The notes under the pieces are model-generated. The model worked only from the letters and a program-made list of their open reading frames with translations, made no database searches and had not been told where the DNA came from. A DNA stretch of 64,000 nucleotides from Neiella litorisoli. Lineage in GTDB: Bacteria; Pseudomonadota; Gammaproteobacteria; Enterobacterales; Neiellaceae. The translations under genes were made by a program, and so were the position numbers. Numbering within the stretch: the stretch's first letter is position 1; each line of letters starts with the position of its first letter. Of the stretch, positions 8,943 to 17,570 are shown in pieces. The stretch lies in contig NZ_JACXAF010000003.1 in NCBI RefSeq assembly GCF_014773395.1, forward strand, positions 186,001-250,000, read 5' to 3'.

Positions 8943-10808
8943 ATGGGTGATGGCGGTATGTTTGACTTCATCGATGAGATGGCTGCCAGCGAACAGCAAT
9001 TTGATGCGCAACCAGAGTTAGCATCGAATGTTATCGCCCCACCGCCTAAACTTTCTGAACCAAGCTTTGATTCAATTCCCCCGAACCTGCAACAGGAAGC
9101 GATGCAACGACTGAAAATCATTCATTTTGTTGCAAATCGCCTAGATGGCGGCTGGACCGAAAAAAACATCAAACCATTACTAACGCTCGTTGAAAAACAG
9201 TTAGATATATCTCCACCAAGTTGGCGGACGCTTGTAAATTGGAAAAAGGCTTACTTTGAGTCTGGCAAATCAGTGGATGCATTAATTCCAAAGCACCGTT
9301 CCAAGGGAAACCGTCAAATGGTGCGCGATTCACAGTGGCTGGTTGATGAGGCAATTAGAACGAAGTATCTGAGCAGAGAAAGAGTCTCTATTGCTGCGAC
9401 TTACCGTTATTACAAGAGTCGAGTCATAATTGAAAACCGCTCGATTGTTGAGGGGAAAATCAAACCTCTTAGCCAACGTGCGTTTTACCAGCGGGTGAAT
9501 AGTCTTCCTCCGTATGATGTTGCTGTAGCAAGGTTTGGTAAGCGTTATGCGGATCGAGAGTTTAGAACCGTTGGCCAGCAAATTCCTGCAACTAAACCAA
9601 TGGAGTACGTTGAAATTGACCATACTCCAGTTCCTGTAATTCTTATTGATGATGAGCTGGATGTTTCTCTCGGACGGCCTTACCTGACGATGCTCTATGA
9701 TCGCTTCAGTAAGTGTATTGTTGGTCTGAGCGTTAATTTCAGAGAGCCTAGTTATGACTCAGTCCGGAAAGCTCTGCTCAATACCTTGCTTGATAAGTCG
9801 TGGCTGCGAAAAAAATATCCGTCAATAAAAAATGAGTGGCCTTGCTGCGGTAAAATTGACTACTTAATTGTTGATAATGGCGCTGAATTTTGGAGTGCTA
9901 GCCTTGAAGAATCACTTAAACCCTTAGTGACTGACATTCACTACAGCCAAGCAGCAAAACCTTGGCGCAAAACCGGCATTGAAAAACTATTTGATCAACT
10001 CAACAAGGGGCTCATCAATGAAATGCCGGGGAAAACGTTCACCAACCCCACGCAGCTCGAAGATTACGACCCCAAAAAAGAGTCAGTGATTCGAATCTCA
10101 ACGTTTATGGAGCTTGTTCACAAATGGATTGTCGACCATTACCACATGACGCCAGATGCCCGAGTCCGCGCAATCCCTTACCATACTTGGAAAGGCTCTG
10201 AATGGCCTCCAATTACATACAATCAAGAAGAAGCCGTCCGTTTGAGTATAGAACTCGGTTTGCTAAACATTTCTACCGTCAGGCAAAACGGCATCAATAT
10301 ACACGGGCTGCGCTATCAGTCGGATGAGTTAAACAATTATCGAAAATACACGCCTGCTTTAAACGGCAGCCTTCAGGTAAAAACCAAGACCGATCCATCT
10401 GATATTAGTGCGATTTATGTCTACCTAGAACAAGAAGAGCGCTATATCAAGGTTCCTGCTGTAGATGTCACTGGTTACACCAAAGAGCTATCTCTTTTTG
10501 AACACAAGGTGATTCAACAAGTAAATCGGACTAACACCAGAGCAATGGTGGACGAAGAGGATTTGGCTGATACAAGAATGTATCTAGAGCAACGAATCCA
10601 ACAAGACACAAAAAGGATTGCGGAGCGACAAACGAACAAAGCTTCCAGAACCAAAACTGGCAATACATCCAAATTAGCCAAAATCCGGGATGTTGGCAGT
10701 GATGGGCCAACGACCATAGTTTCTAAAGCCATTCAAACCCCAAACTCGTCGCACGAACATCCTTCGAGTTCTCTCGATGATGATCTTGGCGATATTGAGG
10801 GCTATTAA
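8943..10808 (+). CDS. tnsB: TnsB transposase (DDE)
   Basis: A 621-residue DDE transposase of the retroviral-integrase fold that binds the transposon ends and performs 3' cleavage and strand transfer. The catalytic residues are readable: D226 in VEIDHTP, D311 in VDNGAEF and E347 in IEKLFDQ, giving the classic DD(35)E spacing. The N-terminal 200 residues hold the helix-turn-helix DNA-binding domains, and the C-terminal tail rich in Ser, Asp and Gly is the expected TnsC contact. It lies between tnsA and tnsC with gaps of 6 and 2 bp, so all three are probably co-translated. ATG 8943 is used. Confidence 0.96.
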   Translation: MGDGGMFDFIDEMAASEQQFDAQPELASNVIAPPPKLSEPSFDSIPPNLQQEAMQRLKIIHFVANRLDGGWTEKNIKPLLTLVEKQLDISPPSWRTLVNWKKAYFESGKSVDALIPKHRSKGNRQMVRDSQWLVDEAIRTKYLSRERVSIAATYRYYKSRVIIENRSIVEGKIKPLSQRAFYQRVNSLPPYDVAVARFGKRYADREFRTVGQQIPATKPMEYVEIDHTPVPVILIDDELDVSLGRPYLTMLYDRFSKCIVGLSVNFREPSYDSVRKALLNTLLDKSWLRKKYPSIKNEWPCCGKIDYLIVDNGAEFWSASLEESLKPLVTDIHYSQAAKPWRKTGIEKLFDQLNKGLINEMPGKTFTNPTQLEDYDPKKESVIRISTFMELVHKWIVDHYHMTPDARVRAIPYHTWKGSEWPPITYNQEEAVRLSIELGLLNISTVRQNGINIHGLRYQSDELNNYRKYTPALNGSLQVKTKTDPSDISAIYVYLEQEERYIKVPAVDVTGYTKELSLFEHKVIQQVNRTNTRAMVDEEDLADTRMYLEQRIQQDTKRIAERQTNKASRTKTGNTSKLAKIRDVGSDGPTTIVSKAIQTPNSSHEHPSSSLDDDLGDIEGY

Positions 10809-10810
10809 AA

Positions 10811-11872
10811 TTGAAGAATCTAAGTCCCTCGCAACTTGAGCAGTTATCTACATTTGCCAACTGCTACATTGAGTACCCTCAAATAACCGAAATATATGAC
10901 ATATTTGATCAGCTTCGGTTTCAACATTCGCTAGGGGCTGAGGCGGAATCATTTCTTTTAACTGGTGAGGCTGGCTCAGGAAAGTCAGCGCTAATAGCGA
11001 ATTACTTATCTCGCTTTAAAACTTCCGCAGGTAGCTTCGCGAAAACGCCGGTTTTGTCATCCCGTGTTCCGAGTAAAATATCCGAACGTAATTCCTTAGT
11101 CCAATTGTGTATCGATTTAGGCCAAAACACGGGATTTCGTCCTACAAGAGGTCGCATTGATATAGCGCTTGCCAAAGGCCTTGTGGTTCAGCTTAAACGT
11201 AAATCGGTAGAGTTAATCATCCTCAATGAAGTTCAAGAATTGGTTGAGTATTCATCTCCTAAACAGCGGCAGGAGATCGCGAATGCGTTTAAGTACATCA
11301 GTGAAGAGGCCAATGTATCTTTTGTGCTCTTAGGGATGCCGTATGCAGAAATTATAGCGGAAGAGCCCCAATGGAATTCCCGTCTAACGTGGCGGCGAGA
11401 GTTGGAGTACTTCAAGCTGATACACACGCTCGAAGAGTCAGGAAAAATTGAGCATCGAATCGATACAGAAAAAAAGCGCCACTTTGCGATGTTTGTGGCT
11501 GGGTTAGCGTCAAGAATGGGCTTTGAGGATAAGCCAAACCTGACAAGTAATGACGTTCTTTATCCGCTATTTGCAATGTCGAAGGGCGAACCGAGAGCTT
11601 TAAAGAACTTCCTGCAATATGCGTTGATGCTGAGCCTTCAACAAGACGCTCCACTCGATAAAGCCATACTGGCCATAGCTTTTGAGCAAAAGTTTAAGCA
11701 AGATAAAAACCCTTTTACCACATCGCTAGACGATCTTGGCTTGAGTCAAATTCAAGCTAGTTCTAGCTATAACACCACAGCAGCTAACGATGAGGACAAA
11801 CTTCTCAAACCTCGGTTTAGTGACCATTTGTCACTGAGTATGCTGCTTAGCAAAAAGCCGCTTAAAGCCTAG
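10811..11872 (+). CDS. tnsC: TnsC AAA+ transposition regulator
   Basis: A 353-residue AAA+ ATPase. Walker A is GEAGSGKS (K58) and Walker B ends in LIILNE (E140). TnsC forms ATP-dependent rings that connect the TniQ-Cascade target complex to TnsA/TnsB. The gene appears to start at TTG 10811, 2 bp after the tnsB stop, which suggests translational coupling; no good ATG lies nearby. The stop overlaps the convergent xre gene by 4 bp. Confidence 0.94.
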   Translation: MKNLSPSQLEQLSTFANCYIEYPQITEIYDIFDQLRFQHSLGAEAESFLLTGEAGSGKSALIANYLSRFKTSAGSFAKTPVLSSRVPSKISERNSLVQLCIDLGQNTGFRPTRGRIDIALAKGLVVQLKRKSVELIILNEVQELVEYSSPKQRQEIANAFKYISEEANVSFVLLGMPYAEIIAEEPQWNSRLTWRRELEYFKLIHTLEESGKIEHRIDTEKKRHFAMFVAGLASRMGFEDKPNLTSNDVLYPLFAMSKGEPRALKNFLQYALMLSLQQDAPLDKAILAIAFEQKFKQDKNPFTTSLDDLGLSQIQASSSYNTTAANDEDKLLKPRFSDHLSLSMLLSKKPLKA

Positions 11873-12180
11873 TCTGATTGTTTTGCCAAATCTTCGAGTA
11901 ATTTGGTTTGTTGTTCAGGGTTTAATTTTGCAATTGCACAGGCTAATTCAGCGCTTAGGTCATCATCGCAAAAAAAGTAATTGAGCGGCACATTGAGCTC
12001 TTGTGCCATTCGCCGCAACGTTCCTATGTCGGGCATATGTCGGCCTTTTTCGTAGTGGTTCATGCGGCCACTCGCTGAGCTCTCCTCCATGCCAATTTTT
12101 ACCCCAAGTTCCTTTTGCGTGATCTTGGCTTTTTTACGGGCGGCTTTGAGCCTCGCTGGGATTGGGTTTTCGTTGAGCAC
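11869..12180 (-). CDS. Xre-family HTH regulator of the CAST
   Basis: A 103-residue repressor-like protein with an N-terminal Xre helix-turn-helix (ITQKELGVKIGMEESSASGR, about residues 19-38). The start is GTG 12180. An Xre regulator between tnsC and tniQ is known from I-F3 elements, where it controls guide or operon expression. Here the palindrome ACTTAG-N5-CTAAGT occurs twice in its own upstream region and once before tniQ, so I infer that it represses its own gene, the helicase module and the tniQ-cas operon. It is convergent with tnsC and divergent from the 180-residue gene. Confidence 0.88.
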   Translation of the reverse strand: MLNENPIPARLKAARKKAKITQKELGVKIGMEESSASGRMNHYEKGRHMPDIGTLRRMAQELNVPLNYFFCDDDLSAELACAIAKLNPEQQTKLLEDLAKQSD

Positions 12181-12206
12181 TTATTCATCATCAAACAACC
12201 GTAGGT

Positions 12207-12225
12207 AACTTAGATTGTCTAAGTT
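12207..12225. promoter_or_regulatory. candidate Xre operator 1
   Basis: A perfect 19-bp dyad AACTTAGATTGTCTAAGTT with a 3-bp centre, in the intergenic region between xre and the divergent gene. It shares the core ACTTAG-N5-CTAAGT with two other sites in the element. Confidence 0.7.
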
Positions 12226-12241
12226 TTGCTGATTTCTGTAT

Positions 12242-12258
12242 ACTTAGCAATCCTAAGT
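12242..12258. promoter_or_regulatory. candidate Xre operator 2
   Basis: ACTTAGCAATCCTAAGT, the second copy of the same dyad. Its start is 34 bp from that of operator 1, about three helical turns, which would suit cooperative binding. Confidence 0.7.
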
Positions 12259-12272
12259 TTTAACCAGGGTGT

Positions 12273-12815
12273 TTGACGTTAGTGAAAGCTGTTCCAAAAA
12301 TTAATGCCATCATGTTTAAGCTGCTGATTGAAAAGGAGATGAACAATTTTACGGTTGTAGAATTGAGGAATGCAGCGTTAGAAGCGGACTTATTGCCGCA
12401 AGACCCCAATGAGGCGAGAAAGAAAATATACCGGCAAATTCTGAGCTTCCAGCGCAAAGGCTGGCTGAATTCGACTGAGGTGGATGGAGCCAAGCGTTAT
12501 GTCGTTTCAGACGAATTTCTTGCGCAATCGTTTGCCTCACACAAAGCCAAATATCAGCAGCCTAAAGCAAATCAACCGATTCAAAATGAAGATAAAAAGG
12601 TATTGGGTGAAGAGTTGAGCCGCCACAAAGGCGAGCTTGAAATTACGCTGGGCGAAATCGAGGAATACCAATCCCTGCTCTGCCGCTTTCCAAGCCTTAG
12701 TGTATCGCTAAATAAATTACTGCACGAAGCACAAATTCGCTCTGCAAATTTGTTGGGTAAAGTCAAAGCTGTTTCGGCTACTATCAAGTCGCTGCGGAGT
12801 GAATCCAAGTGCTAA
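12273..12815 (+). CDS. conserved-looking protein of unknown function, partner of the helicase
   Basis: A 180-residue protein without a family that I can name. Residues about 10-70 look like a winged helix (MFKLLIEKEM, FTVVELRNAAL, KGWLNSTEVDGAKRYVVSDEF), and residues 95-175 are predicted coiled coil or helical. A DNA-binding or adaptor role is possible but not shown. The start is unclear: TTG 12273 or GTG 12282 fits, since AGGG lies at 12266-12269. It overlaps the helicase gene by 7 bp and lies just after two Xre operators, so the two genes form one unit inside the transposition core. Confidence 0.6.
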   Translation: MTLVKAVPKINAIMFKLLIEKEMNNFTVVELRNAALEADLLPQDPNEARKKIYRQILSFQRKGWLNSTEVDGAKRYVVSDEFLAQSFASHKAKYQQPKANQPIQNEDKKVLGEELSRHKGELEITLGEIEEYQSLLCRFPSLSVSLNKLLHEAQIRSANLLGKVKAVSATIKSLRSESKC

Positions 12816-14179
12816 GAGGTTGGCAGCAAGAGTGTGCACAACGTGTAGAACAAAAATTCACCTATGATGAAGCTCATTTCTTCCTACAGGCAACGCCAGG
12901 CAGCGGCAAAACCTTCCTTGCAGCAGAAGTTGCTAAGCGGCTGCATCAGAACCGCCAAATAGATTTAGTGCTTTGTTTTGCGCCTTCTAAAGAAGTCTGC
13001 AACGGTATCACTGCAACATTCTCAAAACACCTAGGTTGCTCCTTTGATGGCGGGCTCGGCACGCTAGGAAAATGCCTTACATATCAAGCCATACAATTCC
13101 TTCCTGAAAGCTTCTGGCAGACGTTGTCTCGCTACCGGGTATTTGTGGTTTTTGATGAAATCCATCATTGCTCAACAGGTTCGGTACAGGCCAATATGTG
13201 GGGGCAAATGATCATGAGGCGAGTGCAAAGCCTTGCAAGTTACACTCTTGCCATGTCAGGCACGCCATGGCGTTCAGATGAACTTCCTATTGCATTGGCA
13301 AAATACACCAATCCGGAAGGTGAACTTGTGGTTGATTACCAATATGGTCTTAAACAAGCCGTTGCGGATGGAGTGTGCCGCATTCCTAAAATTGTTTTAG
13401 TTGATAATCAGGTTGAAAGTCGCTCGCAAAATGAAGGTGTAAAGCAGTTTTCCAGCCTGCAGCAGATGCTTAAAGAAACCAAACACTCATACCGCAGTGT
13501 TGTTGAGGAGCCTAATGCGTTAAAGTACTTGCTAAAACTGGCGTGCCTTAAGCTCGCAGGAATACGTCAACAGTCCCTAAATGCAGGCGGACTGGTCGTG
13601 GCATCGTCAGTGGCTCATGCGAATGAAATTGCTCACCTGCTCACGAGCGAATTTGGTCAGTCAGTTTGCGTCGTCACGTATCAAAAAGAGCGTCCACACC
13701 AGCAAATCGAATCGTTTCGCCACAGCAAGCTGCAGTGGATTGTTAGCGTTGGCATGATTAGCGAAGGCACTGATATTCCGCGCCTACAAGTCTGTTGCCA
13801 CGTCAGTACAGTACGAACGGAGCTCTATTTCAGACAGGTTCTGGGGCGAATCCTTCGAGTGAATCAAGCTCCTAACCAAGAAGCGTGGCTGTATACGTTT
13901 GCTGAGCGCCGTTTAATTGAATATGCGCAACGAGTCCAAGACGACCTCCCAGAAAGTTGCTCATTGGTGACCATTGAACCTCAAAACAAAACCTTGCCTG
14001 ATACTGTGCTGATAGACTGCGAGCATGAATCAACTAAAGCACTACCGCCGCAAACCTTGGACACGACTCCTTTGAGTCATAACGAGTTGACACTTCATGC
14101 CAGCAAGCCAAATTTTGATACGCTGAGTTTTGGTCACTTTCACCATCGAGTGATTAAAGTATTTTCTGAAATACGGTGA
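12809..14179 (+). CDS. superfamily 2 DEAD/DEAH-type helicase
   Basis: A 456-residue SF2 ATPase. Motif I is ATPGSGKT (residues 29-35), motif II is FDEIHH (DEIH, about 113-117), motif III-like is SGTPWR, motif V is SEGTDIPRL and motif VI is QVLGRILR, so the motor appears intact. The arrangement is like the ResIII/UvrB-type helicases. No nuclease or methylase domain is seen. GTG 12809 overlaps the preceding gene. It lies between xre and tniQ, apart from the metal cargo. It could be a defence module, an accessory to transposition or simple cargo; the sequence does not decide. Confidence 0.82.
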   Translation: MLRGWQQECAQRVEQKFTYDEAHFFLQATPGSGKTFLAAEVAKRLHQNRQIDLVLCFAPSKEVCNGITATFSKHLGCSFDGGLGTLGKCLTYQAIQFLPESFWQTLSRYRVFVVFDEIHHCSTGSVQANMWGQMIMRRVQSLASYTLAMSGTPWRSDELPIALAKYTNPEGELVVDYQYGLKQAVADGVCRIPKIVLVDNQVESRSQNEGVKQFSSLQQMLKETKHSYRSVVEEPNALKYLLKLACLKLAGIRQQSLNAGGLVVASSVAHANEIAHLLTSEFGQSVCVVTYQKERPHQQIESFRHSKLQWIVSVGMISEGTDIPRLQVCCHVSTVRTELYFRQVLGRILRVNQAPNQEAWLYTFAERRLIEYAQRVQDDLPESCSLVTIEPQNKTLPDTVLIDCEHESTKALPPQTLDTTPLSHNELTLHASKPNFDTLSFGHFHHRVIKVFSEIR

Positions 14180-14285
14180 TTTAACTTGGGCTGCTCAAAC
14201 CTAACCTGACAAAAGGGATTATTGACCGACATCACAAGCCCAATGAATTAAGAGAGTGTCGCATGGTAATTGTCGTAAATTAATA

Positions 14286-14320
14286 CACACTAAAACTTAG
14301 TTAACCTAAGTTTTGGTGTG
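14286..14320. promoter_or_regulatory. candidate Xre operator 3, abutting the tniQ start
   Basis: The arms CACACTAAAACTTAG and CTAAGTTTTGGTGTG pair at 14 of 15 positions around TTAAC, a 35-bp near-perfect palindrome. It contains the ACTTAG-N5-CTAAGT core of the two xre-side operators and ends 2 bp before the tniQ ATG, so no ordinary ribosome-binding site is present between them. It may cover the promoter -10 or start site, and the transcript may be nearly leaderless. Confidence 0.75.
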
Positions 14321-14322
14321 TT

Positions 14323-15531
14323 ATGGAAAACCGCAATATCGCCCTATATCCTGATGAGTCGCTGGAAAGCTGCTTGCTACGCCTTGGTCAGCATCAAGGC
14401 TATGATCGCTTTGCTCACTTTGCCGAAGAGTGTCTTTGTCGCTTTCTGGAAGAGAATGAAGCTGTTTCGGGGGCATTACCCAGAGAGCTACAGCGCATCA
14501 ATGTATATCATGCCCAAAGCAGTCACCAACTGCGAGTTAGAGTCCTGCGCCAACTAGAAGCGGATTTGCAGTTAGAGCCTTTTTCCATTCTCAAGTTGGC
14601 TTTGACACGCTCGGATACTCATTTCTCACCAGAGCAACGAGCCGTTCACCGAATGGGCGTTGATTTCCCACAAGCAGTGCTCCGTACGAATAACACGCCT
14701 GTATGCCCTCAATGCCTTCGTCATAGCCCCTATAGCCGACAGCGGTGGGAGTTGCTTCCATACACAGCCTGCCATATTCATGGATGTGAGTTGCTGCACC
14801 GATGCCCAGAGTGCGGCAAAAGTTGTGACTTTAAATACTCGGAGGATATAACTCATTGCGATTGTGGTTTTGACTTTCGCGATGCGCAAACGAAGCCGGC
14901 AAATGAGGCTAGCCTGTGGCTATCAACCATATTGGTGGTAACCGAAGCAGAGGGGTATTGCTTGAACGATTTAGATATCTCGGCAAGATTCGGCTTCTTG
15001 TCATGGTTTCTTCGTTCCCGATCTGAATCTGATATCGACATTCTCGGTTTTTATGATTATTGCCGAGAATGGCCCAAAAACTTCAGATCAGAGCTCAAAG
15101 AAGCCATAGCTAAAGCGGATCAAACACGGATGAAGCCCTGGCAACAAACTTCGCTCGATGATGTATTGGGCGCAACTTTACGCGATTGTTTGCGATTACC
15201 GTATCGAGATTTCAAACGTAATATCGTGCTTAGTGTTTTGTTTGATGAGCTACTTTCTGCAGTATCGGTGCCAACCTCGAAGAGTGGTGGTCTTGGAGAT
15301 GTTTTAGTGAGTGTACTTGATGCCGCTGCGTTGCTGTCTTGCTCGACCAATCGAATCTATCAACTGTATGAACAAGGCGAGCTCAAGCTTGCAACCAAAG
15401 TTAGCCTGCATAGCAAGCTGCCCTCATATCAGCCCGCCTTTACACTTCGCTCGATCCTCGATACGAGGCTCGCCTTGTTGGGGACTGCTCTCAATAGTTC
15501 CACTAATGACTGCGGCCAAGGTGGATTATGA
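14323..15531 (+). CDS. tniQ: TniQ (TnsD-family) targeting protein
   Basis: A 402-residue TniQ. In I-F3 systems a TniQ dimer binds the Cas6 end of Cascade and recruits TnsC to the RNA-guided target. The zinc-binding region is clear: CPQC (C128, C131), C150 with HIH, CPEC (C161, C164) and CDCG (C179, C181). The C-terminal 200 residues are helical with an HTH-like stretch (VLDAAALLSCSTNRIYQLYEQG). The start lies directly after the large palindrome and the stop overlaps cas8/5 (ATGA), so tniQ, cas8/5, cas7 and cas6 form one operon. Confidence 0.95.
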   Translation: MENRNIALYPDESLESCLLRLGQHQGYDRFAHFAEECLCRFLEENEAVSGALPRELQRINVYHAQSSHQLRVRVLRQLEADLQLEPFSILKLALTRSDTHFSPEQRAVHRMGVDFPQAVLRTNNTPVCPQCLRHSPYSRQRWELLPYTACHIHGCELLHRCPECGKSCDFKYSEDITHCDCGFDFRDAQTKPANEASLWLSTILVVTEAEGYCLNDLDISARFGFLSWFLRSRSESDIDILGFYDYCREWPKNFRSELKEAIAKADQTRMKPWQQTSLDDVLGATLRDCLRLPYRDFKRNIVLSVLFDELLSAVSVPTSKSGGLGDVLVSVLDAAALLSCSTNRIYQLYEQGELKLATKVSLHSKLPSYQPAFTLRSILDTRLALLGTALNSSTNDCGQGGL

Positions 15532-17564
15532 AGCAATTACGAGAGCTCACCATAATTGAGCCTGTGACAAAGCAGCAAGAGGTTATTAAGCGGGCATTCA
15601 TGCTGTATACCGAGCCTGTGGATGTTACCGGAGACGAATTAAATGCGCTGGTCGTTTTACTCAACCTGTCGCTAAGCAAACCAGTTTGCAACGACTATTT
15701 AGATGTTAAACGTGCCAAAAGTTACTTTGAGCACGAGAGCTTTTTTGAGATTGCTCTAGGCGAGTTGGTATGGGCGCATACTCACAACCTTAAATATCCA
15801 GATTCGCGAGTGTATGGGCAGCGCATTATTGCTGAGCATACCGACCCGCTAGAGCTTGGCTGGGCACACAACTCAGGTTACTACCGTCATACGATCTGGT
15901 TGTTCAACACTTTTTTGTGGGAAGGCAGAGAAACTTCCTTGATGGTGGAAGTGCTGCAGGGGGCCCGTGCGTGGCTTAGGGCTCTCAAAAAACTGGGCTT
16001 AAACAACGATCGGTTAGAAAAGCTAACGGAAACAGTCCGAGAAAGTATAAGAATTCCATCGTACCCAGATGAAGTAAACCCATATTCACCTCAGGTTCAA
16101 TTTCCTTATCAGCAGGGTTATGTTTCTGTCACACCTGTTGTTAGCCATGCCCAGCAAGTTCAAGCGGAGCGAGCAAGTCGCATGCAAACAGACCATCGCT
16201 TTGTGAGTTCGGAACTGCCACATCCTGCTAGCGTTGGCAATCTCAGCGCCTGTATTGGTGGTAATCACAGACTACTTTTCTCGCCGCTCCAGGCGGAGCA
16301 TAAGCCCCAACATAGCCTGTTGCAAAGCCGAAAGAACACCGTCAAGTATTTTGATGATTATCAGCTCACCAATCGGCGAATTTGCAACGTATTAGCTCAT
16401 TTGTGCGGTTATGAACCTGCAATTACCCGTCAAGATTACCAGCGAGCCCGCAAAAGTCAGGTCAAAGTTTTACGCAAGCATTTGGCGCTGTGGTTACTTC
16501 CAATGATTGAATTGAGGGACCAATACGAAGAGACAACTGTTGATGCAGAGGAGCTTACTCCTATTGCTAAGGCGTTTATTCAGCTACCTACTGATGAGAT
16601 CACCAGGCTTGGCAAAGCGCTGAGCCAGCAGGCTCACTTAACTTTGCAGAACAATAAGTATTCCAAACGATTTGCGTTTCATGGTCGATTGATCCAGCCC
16701 ATTCGAACTCAAATCAATTGGATTTTGAAACAGTTTCAAAAAACGTTGTCAACGGAGTTGCCATCGACTGAACAGTATATTTATCTAACCGAAATGCGAG
16801 CAGAAGATTGTAATGCACAAAGCAGCCCTTTTGTGGTTGGCCTGCCAAGTTTGACTGCATTTTGGGGCTTTATGCATCAGTTTGAACGAGGCATGAGGGC
16901 AAGCCTTAAAGAAAGTGAAGAGCTAAGCTTCATAAGTTTCGCTTTGGTCGTGCGCTCAGAACGTCTTTTTAATGCTGCAAACTTGGCTGAGCCCAAAAGC
17001 GTTGCAAAAAAACGAGTGGTTTCGGCGGCTAAGCGACCTACCACTCGATGCAATTGGCGATCTGATTTAGAGTTCGATCTTGTTATCAAAGTCCGTACAA
17101 ATATCGACTTAGCGACGCGATATCAAAGTCTTCAGGCGAACCTTCCTTTAACGCTGGCCGGGGGAACTGTCTTTCCGCCCGAGCTTAAAAAAAACACATT
17201 ATGGCTTCGAAGTTTTAGCTGCCGGTCGGAGCTGTTTTTTCTTCTTAAGGGAATCGATTGCAGTGCAAGTTGGGTTTACCCGGCAGGGTTTCATACGGAT
17301 TCGTTTTACGAACTGTTAAACGAGTTAGAGCAGGATGAATCTTTCATCGCAACGGCGTCTGGTTATCAACATATGCATACGCCCTGCGAACGAAGCGGGA
17401 GCGTTGCTTCGATGCATGCTTACGCAGATAACTTGCTGGGAATCGCGAAGGCGTTTAATCCCATTGAAGTGCGATTACTTGGCCAGTCTCACTTTTTTAG
17501 CAGCGCTTTTTGGCGCATGAGCTCAAGCCATGAGTCTATTCTTATAGAAAAGGATCAGGACTAA
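15528..17564 (+). CDS. cas8/5: Cas8/Cas5 fusion, type I-F3 Cascade large subunit
   Basis: A 678-residue protein in the tniQ-cas operon, in the position and of the size expected of the fused Cas8f-Cas5f of I-F3 systems. It should recognise the PAM and bind the 5' handle of the guide RNA. The sequence is highly diverged, as usual for Cas8, and my call rests mostly on size and gene order. The segment ending WRSDLEFDLVIKVRT near residue 515 begins a beta-rich C-terminal part compatible with Cas5. The ATG overlaps the tniQ stop; the stop is 6 bp before cas7. Confidence 0.88.
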   Translation: MKQLRELTIIEPVTKQQEVIKRAFMLYTEPVDVTGDELNALVVLLNLSLSKPVCNDYLDVKRAKSYFEHESFFEIALGELVWAHTHNLKYPDSRVYGQRIIAEHTDPLELGWAHNSGYYRHTIWLFNTFLWEGRETSLMVEVLQGARAWLRALKKLGLNNDRLEKLTETVRESIRIPSYPDEVNPYSPQVQFPYQQGYVSVTPVVSHAQQVQAERASRMQTDHRFVSSELPHPASVGNLSACIGGNHRLLFSPLQAEHKPQHSLLQSRKNTVKYFDDYQLTNRRICNVLAHLCGYEPAITRQDYQRARKSQVKVLRKHLALWLLPMIELRDQYEETTVDAEELTPIAKAFIQLPTDEITRLGKALSQQAHLTLQNNKYSKRFAFHGRLIQPIRTQINWILKQFQKTLSTELPSTEQYIYLTEMRAEDCNAQSSPFVVGLPSLTAFWGFMHQFERGMRASLKESEELSFISFALVVRSERLFNAANLAEPKSVAKKRVVSAAKRPTTRCNWRSDLEFDLVIKVRTNIDLATRYQSLQANLPLTLAGGTVFPPELKKNTLWLRSFSCRSELFFLLKGIDCSASWVYPAGFHTDSFYELLNELEQDESFIATASGYQHMHTPCERSGSVASMHAYADNLLGIAKAFNPIEVRLLGQSHFFSSAFWRMSSSHESILIEKDQD

Positions 17565-17570
17565 GCTTCT

